A stretch of DNA of 25,558 nt from a virus. Both the position numbers and the translations under genes were made by a program. The notes beneath the pieces were generated by a model. It saw nothing but the letters and a program-made list of their open reading frames with translations. It had not been told where the DNA came from and ran no database searches. This document shows, one piece after another, positions 17,742-25,558 of the stretch. The DNA lies in the IMG/VR virus record IMGVR_UViG_3300025450_000112, positions 1-25,558 of that record, one strand, 5' to 3'. Positions within the stretch are counted from its first letter, which is position 1; every line of letters begins with the position of its first letter.

Positions 17742-18428
17742 ATGAGCCAAGCACAGAAAATACCCTTCCCATCTTCTCTGAGCCAATTTCTGCAACAGAG
17801 AATAGAAGCCAATCAACAGGCGGCGGGGCAGATTTACCCCTGCCATGTAACTAAGGTTAATGGCGCTATAGTGACCGTGAACTTTGATGTGGACGCGGGT
17901 CGCAATACCACGCTCCCCGCGGTGACTTGCCCTGTTATTGGAAGCATCTATATTAGGGCTCCTATACAAGTCGGCGATTTTGGTATCTGCATATCTGCCA
18001 GTACCCGATTAGGGGGTGTTACAGGGCTCGGTTCTGGGCTCGCGCCCTTGCTAAATCCGAGCAATCTCGGCGGATTAGTATTTGTACCTATTGGAAATTC
18101 TAATTGGCTTGAAGTTGATGCCAATGCGGTCATAATAAACGGGCCGAACGGCGTAGTTCTAAGAGACACTGATAGCAAAACTGTTTTTACTTTAACCCCT
18201 TCGGGGCTTGATGTTATAGCTCAAACTTCGTTAACATTAGAAGTCGGCAACAATTCAATAGTTATTAATTCAAGCGGCATAACTATTACAGGTAATTTAA
18301 GTGTTACTGGAACTATAGTTAGTACAGGTAATGTCACTGCCGGGGCTATAAGTTTGGAAACCCACGAACATAATGTAGTAAATGTGCAAAGCGGCACTTC
18401 TACTATCCCGACTTCAGCGCCATTTTAG
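17742..18428 (+). CDS. Baseplate central spike protein (gpV/gp45-like)
   Basis: A 228-residue protein. Residues ~25-85 resemble an OB-fold, PCHVTKVNGAIVTVNFDV and a Gly/Ile/Pro strand (IRAPIQVGDFGICIS). The C-terminal half is repetitive beta-strand (NSIVINSSGITITGNLSV), as in the triple beta-helix of puncturing spikes. The apex holds Thr-His-Glu-His at residues 207-210 (H208-E209-H210); the His-x-His apex motif binds iron in P2 gpV-type spikes. It starts 4 bases after the hub stop without a clear ribosome site, so coupling to the hub is likely. Confidence 0.82.
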   Translation: MSQAQKIPFPSSLSQFLQQRIEANQQAAGQIYPCHVTKVNGAIVTVNFDVDAGRNTTLPAVTCPVIGSIYIRAPIQVGDFGICISASTRLGGVTGLGSGLAPLLNPSNLGGLVFVPIGNSNWLEVDANAVIINGPNGVVLRDTDSKTVFTLTPSGLDVIAQTSLTLEVGNNSIVINSSGITITGNLSVTGTIVSTGNVTAGAISLETHEHNVVNVQSGTSTIPTSAPF

Positions 18429-18436
18429 GGGTTGAT

Positions 18437-19099
18437 ATGCGAACATACGGCTTAGATTCTGTAACTGGAAAGTGGACTCTGCTCACGCAGGGCATTGTTA
18501 CCGGCCCGCCTAACCCCATTACTACGCCTATCAGGGATGTATTGAAAAGCGGGTCTACCATAACAAGCACTCTCTATACGACGATTAGCGCTTTTATAGA
18601 TTCAGACCCTAATGGCTCACTTGTGAATGTAGCTAGAAACGATGTGCTATTGAATGACAAAATATTTGATGCGAATAATAATTTACTATCAAGTTTTTGG
18701 TCAGATTTAACCCAAAATGTAACCATTACAACGCCCCCCTTAACGGTCAATATCGCCCAGCAGATCGGCGGTTCGCAATCTTTTTTCAATAATTGGGGCC
18801 TATCCCAAGGCGAAACGGTTATAGTGGACGCAGGGTATATCTGGCTCACCGCGCTTGTTCAGACTTTGAGGCTGACTACGGGCGAGAGCCCTTTTTACGG
18901 TAACTATGGAATCCCCGGGCAGGAAGCGGTAATGACGCAGGTAGCCCCTGATGTAGCTCTCAACCGTACTCAGGCGCAATACGCCCCTTTTTTCGCAAGC
19001 TTAACCATAGTAAGGCAACAAAATGCCTCTGAACCCACCTACAATGTATATGCTACATTCCAGAATGGGACTAAGATTCAGACAATCGTAGCTACATAG
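18437..19099 (+). CDS. Baseplate wedge protein (GPW/gp25-like)
   Basis: A 220-residue protein between spike and baseplate J, with TAGGGG 5 bases ahead of the ATG. The C-terminal region TGESPFYGNYGIPGQEAVMT, with a Gly-Glu-x-Pro-Phe segment followed by Tyr/Gly-rich turns, resembles the Gly-Glu-Arg-based core of T4 gp25/P2 gpW-type wedge proteins. The N-terminus (RTYGLDSVTGKWTLLTQG) is a typical opening of this group. The gene order spike, wedge, baseplate J agrees. In the virion it sits at the start of sheath polymerisation. Family match is weaker than for the neighbours. Confidence 0.65.
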   Translation: MRTYGLDSVTGKWTLLTQGIVTGPPNPITTPIRDVLKSGSTITSTLYTTISAFIDSDPNGSLVNVARNDVLLNDKIFDANNNLLSSFWSDLTQNVTITTPPLTVNIAQQIGGSQSFFNNWGLSQGETVIVDAGYIWLTALVQTLRLTTGESPFYGNYGIPGQEAVMTQVAPDVALNRTQAQYAPFFASLTIVRQQNASEPTYNVYATFQNGTKIQTIVAT

Positions 19100-19107
19100 G
19101 GAGCATT

Positions 19108-20991
19108 ATGGCGACGTTAACTATTGCCGGGGCCGTCCCCAGCAGCCCGCAGGATTTATTAAACGCTGAAGTAGCAGCGGCTGTGGTGCTCTCGCCGGGG
19201 CTTACGACTAATTTACCCGGCTCTTTGATTGAAGATATGGCCTCAACCGCTGCCGGGGCTGTAATCATTCAAGATCAGGCTTATGTGGACTTGGTTAACT
19301 CCATTAGCCCCTATACCGCCAACCCTTTTATTCTCTACCAATTAGGCGCGGTTTATGGGGTTACTAAAGGAATCGGCGCTAATACTTCGGTCTATGTAAC
19401 CTTTTCCACCGTCACTCTGCTTAACCCTACGGGGACACCGGGGTTTGTAGTCCTTGCCGGTTTTGTAGTATCGGACGGTAGCTATCAATACGTTGTGCAA
19501 GACGGCGGTATTATAGGCTCGGGGGGCCAAAGTTCGGCATTATTCTGCCTCGCCACGAAAGCCGGGTCTTGGGCAGTACCAGAAGGCACCGTAACGACGA
19601 TTATTACCTCTGTACCGAGCGGCATTAGCCTCTCCTGTACTAATCTCACGGTAGGCACCGCAGGGGCCACAGCGCAGACTATACAAAGCTATCAGGCTCA
19701 AGTAATTCAAGCAGGTCAAGCTGTAGCCCAAGGGATGCCTTCCTTCCTAAAAACACAGCTACAGAATGTGTCCGGGGTGCAAAGTAATCTCGTGTCCATT
19801 TCTCAATCGGGGGCTAACTGGCAAATCCTGTGCGGCGGGGGCGGCGATCCCTACCAAATAGCCAATGCTATTTTCACGGGGCTATTCGACATATCTAATG
19901 TCATAGGCTCCACGCTCTCCGCTTCTACACTTACCAATGCCTATCCTGCTGTAGTTACCACCAATTTGACGCATGGTTTTACTACCGGGCAGGTTATATA
20001 CGTTAGCGGGGCCACCGGGCTAACAAGTATTAACAGTACCCCTAACATTGCTATTAGCACAATGACTTGGGCTTCCAGCGTAGTTACTGTAACTACGGCT
20101 ACCCCACACGGCGTTGCTTCAGGGGCCAAGATTTTAGGGCTGATCGCCGGAGTTACGCCTAATGGATACAATGGCACATTCACCATTACTTCCACGGGTA
20201 CCAACACTTTCACATATCCATTAGCATCTAATCCCGGCGCTGTAACTATTCAGGGCGCGGTATCCACCGAAGTTCCTTATGTAGCTGTAGTAAACAGCAT
20301 CAATAGCTTTAGCCTTAATGTGAAAATTGCCTCCTTGTCTTGGGCTACCGGCACGGTTACTGTCACCACCGTGACCCCGATGGGGCTCACAAGCGGAACG
20401 GTTACGGGCTCTATCTACGGCGTAACGCCTTCCGCATACAATGTTTCAGGTGTTACTTTCACTTATATATCCGCCAATTCTTTTAGCTATCCTTTAGCAT
20501 CAAATCCGGGTACTGCTACTGTATTGGGCTATACGCCTTTTGATAGCACCAGTCTTGCATCTTATACCGGAAACGGCGTGATTACGCCTAACCTTAGAAA
20601 TGTCACGGTATCTATTAATAACTACCCTAATACCTACAATATTTCTTTTATAAATCCGTTGCCCCAATTAGTAGCCATAACGATTTTATGGAATACAATC
20701 GCCACCAATTATGTATCCCCCATTTCAGTATCTACAGCCGCTAGTGTGGCAATCTCAAACTACATCAATGGGATTACTGTCGGGCAGCCTATTAATCAAT
20801 ATGAAATGCAAGCCATATTTCAGCAATCTATTGCATCATTAATCCCGATTCAATTTATTTCAGAGATTAATTTCACGGTGGTAATTAGCGGCGTGACCGT
20901 AGCCCCTGCCGTAACTACGGGGCTATATTATGGCGATCCGCAATCGTATTTTGTAACTAATTCTTCAAGCATTACGGTAACTCAAGCATAA
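19108..20991 (+). CDS. Baseplate J-like wedge protein with two inserted modules
   Basis: A 627-residue protein preceded by AGGGAG. Residues 1-~275 and ~485-627 match baseplate J-type wedge proteins (for example LLNAEVAAAVVLSPGLTTN and the C-terminal NYINGITVGQPINQYEMQA). Residues ~279-405 begin with an FCCH-like stretch (AVVTTNLTHGFTTGQVIYVS) whose second half (YVAVVNSINSFSLNV) comes after a ~78-residue insert at ~313-390; a second insert follows at ~406-478 before DSTSLASYTGNG. Both inserts contain a GVTP loop and a Thr-Ser-Thr-Gly-like turn. Both probably decorate an outer surface. Its stop overlaps the next start (TAATG). Confidence 0.85.
   Translation: MATLTIAGAVPSSPQDLLNAEVAAAVVLSPGLTTNLPGSLIEDMASTAAGAVIIQDQAYVDLVNSISPYTANPFILYQLGAVYGVTKGIGANTSVYVTFSTVTLLNPTGTPGFVVLAGFVVSDGSYQYVVQDGGIIGSGGQSSALFCLATKAGSWAVPEGTVTTIITSVPSGISLSCTNLTVGTAGATAQTIQSYQAQVIQAGQAVAQGMPSFLKTQLQNVSGVQSNLVSISQSGANWQILCGGGGDPYQIANAIFTGLFDISNVIGSTLSASTLTNAYPAVVTTNLTHGFTTGQVIYVSGATGLTSINSTPNIAISTMTWASSVVTVTTATPHGVASGAKILGLIAGVTPNGYNGTFTITSTGTNTFTYPLASNPGAVTIQGAVSTEVPYVAVVNSINSFSLNVKIASLSWATGTVTVTTVTPMGLTSGTVTGSIYGVTPSAYNVSGVTFTYISANSFSYPLASNPGTATVLGYTPFDSTSLASYTGNGVITPNLRNVTVSINNYPNTYNISFINPLPQLVAITILWNTIATNYVSPISVSTAASVAISNYINGITVGQPINQYEMQAIFQQSIASLIPIQFISEINFTVVISGVTVAPAVTTGLYYGDPQSYFVTNSSSITVTQA
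20044..20277 (+). repeat. Beta-rich module copy 2, in baseplate J
   Basis: Residues ~313-390: MTWASSVVTVTTATPHG, then LIAGVTPNGYNGTF, TITSTGTNTFTYPLASNPG and VTIQGAV. It interrupts the host's own FCCH-like domain between INSTP and YVAVV, with STP/STEVP bordering the insert like a small boundary duplication. Confidence 0.75.
20323..20541 (+). repeat. Beta-rich module copy 3, in baseplate J
   Basis: Residues ~406-478: LSWATGTVTVTTVTPMG, then IYGVTPSAYNVSG, an FTYISANSFSYPLASNPG stretch and TVLGYTPF. It sits just after SLNV. It is the most diverged copy in its middle (Gly-Val-Thr-Pro-Ser-Ala-Tyr in place of the usual Gly-Tyr-Asn-Gly-Thr). Confidence 0.7.
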
Positions 20992-21845
20992 TGTTAGCCA
21001 CTACGCTGCCTGCTTATCTTTATCAGCAATATAATTCCGACCCAGATTTGGAAGCGTTTTTTACCGCCTATAACAATACCTCTCAAGAATACTTAAATAC
21101 AATCAATGCGTTGAATTTGCCGGTCTATACTTCCGCATCTATTACCGGGGTTTTATTGGATTGGGTAGGAAACAGCCTTTATGGAATCGCTCGCCCGTAT
21201 ATAACTACGGGTTCATCGAGTATCAGTAAAGGTGTGTACGATACGACTATTTACGATACGATTGATTATAATACTGGAATTATAACAAGTTCACAAATAC
21301 CAATAGCTTCAATGTTTTGGAGTTTAGGTATTGTCACGGTTACGGTGGGCGCGACTTATAACTTATCCGGGATATCTTCAGGCAATATTCAGGGGGTAAC
21401 GCCCGCCGGGTATAACGGTGATTTTGCTTTAACTTCTATTGGCCCACACTCCTTTACATACGCTTTGGCAAGCAACCCCGGCGCAGTAACAACGCAAGGA
21501 TTCATAACTAATGCAGTAGAGCTGGCCTCTGACGATATTTACAAGCGGGTAATAACTTGGAATTTTTATAGGGGGGACGGCTACCAATTCAATATTAATT
21601 GGCTAAAAAGGCGGGTTGTTCGCTTTTTATCGGGAATAAACGGCTCTGACCCCTACCAAACAAATATTGATGGCGTTAATGCTTATCAAATAAGCATTAT
21701 TTTTCCAACACCTTCTTCATATAATGCGACGATTCAGATACTATCAGGGGCAATGGACACATCGCTGGCGGCTACATTACAGTCTTTTGTAAGTTCACAA
21801 GTTCTACAACTGCCGTTTCAGTATAATTGGGCTGTAACCTATTAG
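20991..21845 (+). CDS. gpI-like tail protein (DUF2612-like) with inserted module
   Basis: A 284-residue protein translated from a TAATG overlap with baseplate J. The N-terminus (TTLPAYLYQQYNSDPDLEAF), VLLDWVGNSLYGIARPY and the C-terminal DDIYKRVITWNFYRGDGYQF followed by a WLKRRVVRFLSG helix match DUF2612 tail proteins, which follow baseplate J and connect fibres. The region between these parts (residues ~103-173) is a beta-rich module related to those in the sheath and baseplate J proteins. Role inferred from order: wedge tip and fibre attachment. Confidence 0.85.
   Translation: MLATTLPAYLYQQYNSDPDLEAFFTAYNNTSQEYLNTINALNLPVYTSASITGVLLDWVGNSLYGIARPYITTGSSSISKGVYDTTIYDTIDYNTGIITSSQIPIASMFWSLGIVTVTVGATYNLSGISSGNIQGVTPAGYNGDFALTSIGPHSFTYALASNPGAVTTQGFITNAVELASDDIYKRVITWNFYRGDGYQFNINWLKRRVVRFLSGINGSDPYQTNIDGVNAYQISIIFPTPSSYNATIQILSGAMDTSLAATLQSFVSSQVLQLPFQYNWAVTY
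21297..21509 (+). repeat. Beta-rich module copy 4, in DUF2612-like protein
   Basis: Residues ~103-173: MFWSLGIVTVTVGATYN, then IQGVTPAGYNGDF, LTSIGPHSFTYALASNPG and VTTQGF. It sits between YDTIDYNTGIITS and ELASDDIYKR of the host. It lacks the Pro-His-Gly turn of the other copies. Confidence 0.78.
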
Positions 21846-21853
21846 GAATCGCT

Positions 21854-23878
21854 ATGATTTTAATATTCGCTAATAACGCAACGTCAACGCTATTAAATCC
21901 GATCACGGTTACAACCCCTACTACCTGTGTGCTTGCAGCGGGGCAAGGGGCGTTATTCCCAAGCCCGTCATTCGGGACATATTTTGTTATGACGCTCACC
22001 AACCCCACATCAGGCGCGAATGAGATTGTCTGGGTTACGGCGCGTTCTGGCGATACCTTAACTATCGCTTCGCGCGGCGTTGAAGGAACTTCGCCTACAA
22101 CATGGGTAGCGGGGACTGCGGTTAATTGTTTCCCCACCGCAGGAACTCAAGGGCTATTTGTTCAACCCGATCAGCTTCAGGATGGGGCTTGGACTTATGC
22201 AGTAGCAGCGGGTACAGCAAACGCGCTAACTGCCTCGGTTCCTTCCACGCTCACGCAGCTTCCAAACGGTTTTCAGCTTATTTTAAGTTCGGCTGCTGCT
22301 AATACCGGGGCGGCTACATTAGCCATGACTTTGGGGTCAAATGCCCCATTAATTTATCCTATCGTGAAAGGTAATAACCTTGCACTGGTGGCAAACGACA
22401 TACCCATTGCCGGGTATCCAATGGAACTGATTTTTGCAACCGCCTTCGGTTCGTCGGGTTCGTTTGTAATGAATAACCCCGCTACTATTTACCCCCCTAC
22501 TTTTTCCGCCAATCAGTTACAACAGCAATATTATTCTTATGCCACAGCTACAGGCGGCGCGGATACCATCGCGGTTACAATCCCGTCGTCCTTGGTGGCC
22601 TTAACAGATGGCTTTCAAGTGTCATTTAAAGCCGCATACGCCAATGCCTCATCTACTCCTACGCTCAATTTAACTCTTGGCTCTATAGCCACAGGGAATA
22701 TACCAATCAAGAAATGGGCAAACGCTGCGCTCAATGCAGGCGATATTTCAGGTGCAGGCTATATCTGCCAGATGGTATATAGCACTTCAGGCAGCGGCGG
22801 GTGGATATTTATAAATCCGGTTATCCCTGTAGCTACTTCTCCGGTTACATCGTTCTCTGCTGGCACCACGGGGCTTACCCCGAATATAGCAACCACCGGG
22901 CCGATCACGCTCGCAGGCGTATTATTGCCAGCCAGCGGCGGCACCGGCTCGTCTACTACGCCTATTAACGGAGCTATACCCATCGGCAATGGCTCCACAT
23001 ATACCAGCACCACATTAACAGCGGGGGCAGGCATCACCATTACTAATGGCTCTGGCGCTATAACAATTGGCAATACTGGTATTTCAGCTTACCCCGGCGC
23101 AGGAATCGCGGTGTCCGCTGGCACGGGGGGGCCGTGGGGGGCTTCTTTAGGCACTACGGGCTCGGGCTCCGTTGTTCTGAGTGTTGGCGCAGCACTTATA
23201 ACCCCCAACTTGGGCACTCCAAGTTCAGGCGTTCTATCCGGCTGCACTAATGTTAATTTAGGGCCTTCAGGCTACCCCTCTGGGGTTTTAGGCATACTTA
23301 ATGGCGGTACTAATTCAAATGCTGCGGTTACGCAAGGCGGCGTTGCGTATGGTACAAGTTCTGCTTTCGCATTTACTGCGGCAGGCACAGCAGGGCAAGT
23401 TTTACAATCAAATGGTTTAGGTGTGCCTAGCTGGTTGAATCAATCTTTAATGTCTGTTGGCTATGCTACTAACGCTATTAATCTGACAGGTTCAGGCACC
23501 GTATCTGGCACAACAACAGGCGTCACAAAAGCTTATGGAACCAACGATTTAACGCTTGCTACTACGGCTTTTGTATATACAGAGCTTACGACTTATGTAC
23601 CCTCTCCTATAGTTTCCGGCGGCTCTTGGCATTCGGGGGGAATAGCATTAGCAACATCGTATACAAATTCTTATGGGTATCCAATCCATGTAAGCGCGTG
23701 GTGTGTACCGCAGTCTAATGCGATTATTGAGTTATCTTCTAACGGGGTAGTAATAGATCATCTAGCGACTAGTTTAAGCGGGATTACCCCCCGCGTTTCG
23801 GGATATATCCCTGCGCTTGCAACATGGGTTGTGAGTGCCCCCGGTTGCACACTAGCTGGATCGGCTATCTGCTATTAA
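21854..23878 (+). CDS. Tail fibre protein with tandem fibre domains
   Basis: A 674-residue protein; the ATG at 21854 has AGGA 6 bases ahead and follows the previous stop, so the upstream in-frame ATG at 21827 is rejected. Residues ~1-97 are an anchor domain also present in the last gene. Two tandem ~90-residue domains lie at ~119-209 and ~233-322, each with a Pro-Ser-x-Leu ... Gly-Phe-Gln ... Ala-Asn ... Gly-Asp/Asn-Ile pattern. From ~340 Gly/Thr/Asn-rich strands include LITPNLGTPSSGVLSGCTN and GTAGQVLQSNGLGVPSW, standard for shafts of host-binding fibres. The C-terminal ~90 residues are likely the receptor-binding tip. Confidence 0.8.
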   Translation: MILIFANNATSTLLNPITVTTPTTCVLAAGQGALFPSPSFGTYFVMTLTNPTSGANEIVWVTARSGDTLTIASRGVEGTSPTTWVAGTAVNCFPTAGTQGLFVQPDQLQDGAWTYAVAAGTANALTASVPSTLTQLPNGFQLILSSAAANTGAATLAMTLGSNAPLIYPIVKGNNLALVANDIPIAGYPMELIFATAFGSSGSFVMNNPATIYPPTFSANQLQQQYYSYATATGGADTIAVTIPSSLVALTDGFQVSFKAAYANASSTPTLNLTLGSIATGNIPIKKWANAALNAGDISGAGYICQMVYSTSGSGGWIFINPVIPVATSPVTSFSAGTTGLTPNIATTGPITLAGVLLPASGGTGSSTTPINGAIPIGNGSTYTSTTLTAGAGITITNGSGAITIGNTGISAYPGAGIAVSAGTGGPWGASLGTTGSGSVVLSVGAALITPNLGTPSSGVLSGCTNVNLGPSGYPSGVLGILNGGTNSNAAVTQGGVAYGTSSAFAFTAAGTAGQVLQSNGLGVPSWLNQSLMSVGYATNAINLTGSGTVSGTTTGVTKAYGTNDLTLATTAFVYTELTTYVPSPIVSGGSWHSGGIALATSYTNSYGYPIHVSAWCVPQSNAIIELSSNGVVIDHLATSLSGITPRVSGYIPALATWVVSAPGCTLAGSAICY

Positions 23879-23896
23879 TTTAACTAAGGAACTGCT

Positions 23897-24163
23897 ATGA
23901 CATATAACTACGGAAGCCCAATTAAAGGAACTCTTACAGCAGCAACTGCTATTGTAGCTCTGCCTAATGTAATGAGTCCTTCAACGATTGTATTTAGATC
24001 CGCTACAAGCCCCACCATTCAGTTTTCGCTGGATGGTACTAATTTCTATCCGGCGGTTACTCCTACAGGGTCAATGACCGGACAAATTTACTTTGTGCTG
24101 ACTTTCCCCGTAGCGGCTTTGAAATTTACGGGCGCAATTAACGATACTTACGGAATTCTGTAA
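23897..24163 (+). CDS. Small unassigned protein between fibre genes
   Basis: An 88-residue beta-rich protein with TAAGGAA ahead of the ATG. Sequence includes STIVFRSATSPTIQFSLDG and NFYPAVTPTGSMTG, with no motif, signal peptide or membrane segment. The Ser/Thr/Pro-rich strand pattern (ISFS-type and Leu-Asp-Gly-Thr) looks like a small sandwich domain that might bind sugar or bridge fibre and baseplate. The stop is followed after one base by the next fibre's ATG. Function unknown. Confidence 0.55.
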   Translation: MTYNYGSPIKGTLTAATAIVALPNVMSPSTIVFRSATSPTIQFSLDGTNFYPAVTPTGSMTGQIYFVLTFPVAALKFTGAINDTYGIL

Positions 24164-24164
24164 C

Positions 24165-25558
24165 ATGTCCATATTACTTTTTCAAAATCAGGCGCAGACA
24201 ACTTTAGCGCTATCTGTTATCAACACAGATACTATTATCTATGTTGCTGCGGGCACGGGCGTATATTTCCCCGCCCCCGGCGCAGGCGAAGCGTTACCGT
24301 TGACGATTGTTAAGTCAACCAATAGCCTGATTGTTGAAATTGTATACTGCACCAATATCACCGGCGATGCGCTCACTGTCATGCGCGGGCAGGAAGGTAC
24401 TATAGCTCAGGCATGGGCTCGGGGGGACTTTGTAACTAATTTAATGACCGCCGGGACTGCGAGCACTTTTATACAAGTTCCACAGTTACTAACTGGAACG
24501 CTCTCTGCACATCTTAATAATACGCGCTCTACTACAGGGCAAGTAGATACTGCACCTGTAAATCCAACTGATATTGTTAATAAGAATTATGTTGATAATC
24601 TTGTTATCGGCTTTACGCCCAAACCTGAATGCCAATGCGCTACCACCCCTGCGGATGGAAACCAAAGCTTATCCGGGTTGCCTATCATTGATGGTTACCA
24701 AACGCTCGTAAATGACCGCGTTCTAATAAAGAACCAGAGCAATGCAAACTATAACGGCATCTATGTAGCGGCAGCGGGTGCATGGGCTCGTTCGGCGGAT
24801 ATGGATATATGGGCCGATGTGCCCGGCGCATTTACCTTTATCCTTAATGGCAATGTCAACATCAACACGGGCTGGGTTTCTATCGCCCCTGAAGTGGGAT
24901 TTATAGACCATACACCTATTGTATTTACTATTCTGACAGGTGTAGGTACTTCAGGTTATTCGGGTTTTTCCGGTTATAGCGGAAGCTCCGGCTATTCAGG
25001 ATATAGTGGATTCAGCGGCTATAGGGGGTTAAGTGGATACAGTGGATGGTCGGGTATATCCGGCTATTCTGGCATTAGCGGTTATAGCGGATCGGGCATA
25101 TCCGGCTATTCAGGTTTCTCCGGCTATAGTGGATTTGGACTTTCCGGCTATTCTGGCTTATCAGGATATTCCGGTATTAGCGGTTACAGCGGTTCAGGAA
25201 TATCTGGCTATAGTGGGTTAAGTGGATATAGTGGACGGTCTGGTATATCCGGCTATTCCGGCATTAGCGGTTATAGCGGCAGCGGTATCAGTGGTTACAG
25301 TGGGGCTGGGCTATCTGGCTATAGTGGCATTTCAGGATACAGTGGCATTTCAGGATACAGTGGTATTTCAGGTTATAGCGGTTACTCAGGCATCAGCGGC
25401 TATAGCGGTTATTCAGGCATCAGCGGCTATAGCGGTAGCGGTATTAGTGGCTATAGCGGTTCTGGCATAAGCGGATATAGTGGTTCCGGTATTAGTGGTT
25501 ATTCCGGCGTTAGCGGATATAGCGGTTTCTCAGGCATTAGTGGTTATAGTGGCTTCTC
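24165..25558 (+). CDS. Fibre protein with collagen-like Gly-Tyr-Ser repeats, partial at 3' end
   Basis: An open frame from ATG 24165 (one base after the previous stop) to the window edge with no stop, about 464 codons so far. Residues ~1-103 share the anchor domain of the 21854 gene: a Phe-Pro-Ala-Pro-Gly element, EIVYCTNITGDALTVMRGQE and the following Ala-Trp-Ala-Arg-Gly-Asp. Residues ~145-260 contain a fibre domain with GYQTLVNDRVLIKNQSNANY and NGIYVAAAGAWARSADMD. From residue 264 on, the chain is a Gly-X-Ser collagen-like repeat. Ribosome site is weak (stop-start coupling likely). It is presumably a long side or tail fibre. Confidence 0.85.
   Translation, partial: MSILLFQNQAQTTLALSVINTDTIIYVAAGTGVYFPAPGAGEALPLTIVKSTNSLIVEIVYCTNITGDALTVMRGQEGTIAQAWARGDFVTNLMTAGTASTFIQVPQLLTGTLSAHLNNTRSTTGQVDTAPVNPTDIVNKNYVDNLVIGFTPKPECQCATTPADGNQSLSGLPIIDGYQTLVNDRVLIKNQSNANYNGIYVAAAGAWARSADMDIWADVPGAFTFILNGNVNINTGWVSIAPEVGFIDHTPIVFTILTGVGTSGYSGFSGYSGSSGYSGYSGFSGYRGLSGYSGWSGISGYSGISGYSGSGISGYSGFSGYSGFGLSGYSGLSGYSGISGYSGSGISGYSGLSGYSGRSGISGYSGISGYSGSGISGYSGAGLSGYSGISGYSGISGYSGISGYSGYSGISGYSGYSGISGYSGSGISGYSGSGISGYSGSGISGYSGVSGYSGFSGISGYSGF
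24954..25558 (+). repeat. Collagen-like (GYSGxS)n coding repeat
   Basis: About 200 residues of Gly-X-Ser triplets, mostly alternating GYS with GFS, GIS, GLS or GSS, with occasional GSGIS interruptions that break triplet register by one residue. No proline; only two charged residues (both Arg). Codons vary widely (Ser AGC/AGT/TCC/TCA/TCT/TCG) but DNA-level repeats remain: three 18-nt GYSGIS-type units around 25317-25374, two 27-nt units at 25380-25433 differing at one base, and a ~60-nt block at about 25026 repeated 189 nt later. Confidence 0.93.

Noticed and set aside
25033-25470. Two forward frames (25033-25221, 25222-25470) with Asp/Ile/Ala repeats
   Set aside because: Off-frame readings of the GYSGxS repeat; the true frame from 24165 stays open to the window edge.

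Overview
The window is a single-strand (+) block of the virion-morphogenesis region of a tailed double-stranded DNA virus (or a prophage of one) with a contractile tail, i.e. a myovirus morphotype. Evidence: a near-continuous chain of about 23 co-directional genes in the order small terminase, large terminase, portal, MuF-like protein, prohead protease/scaffold, capsid proteins, neck proteins, tail sheath, tail tube, frameshifted tail chaperone, tape measure, baseplate hub, spike and wedge, baseplate J, gpI-like protein and fibres. Strong Shine-Dalgarno sites (often AAGGA or AGGGG) and ATG/GTG/TTG starts fit a bacterial, probably Gram-negative, host. The host cannot be named from the sequence. 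No integrase, repressor, replication or lysis-cassette genes, tRNA or CRISPR array are seen.

Layout. 1-489 is non-coding and repeat-rich: thirteen 7-bp repeats running off the left edge, five 22-bp iteron-like repeats, an AT-rich tract and a 16-bp near-perfect palindrome. 490-2592 holds a Pro/Ala low-complexity protein and both terminase subunits. 2643-8454 is the head module (portal, MuF-like, a Nudix + protease + scaffold fusion with an apparent nested scaffold start, a decoration-type protein, and the major capsid protein ending in three stop codons). 8455-8600 has an intrinsic terminator and a second structured segment. 8601-11399 holds neck/connector and unassigned structural proteins. 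11413-15857 encodes sheath, tube, chaperones (with a -1 slippery site) and a tape measure carrying a lysozyme domain. 15857-21845 is the baseplate. 21854-25558 encodes two fibre-type proteins sharing an N-terminal anchor, with a small gene between them; the second runs off the right edge inside a collagen-like Gly-Tyr-Ser repeat.

The genes act together: terminase loads DNA through the portal into a capsid built on the scaffold and matured by the protease; neck proteins join it to a contractile tail whose length is set by the tape measure, and the baseplate carries the fibres. The most unusual features are a related ~70-residue beta-rich module inserted four times into three different tail proteins (sheath, baseplate J, DUF2612-type protein), the Nudix-protease-scaffold fusion with its nested start, the iteron-like region ahead of terS, and the proline-free collagen-like fibre. 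The rest looks like a conventional myovirus structural module; I do not see a clearly new defence or enzymatic system.
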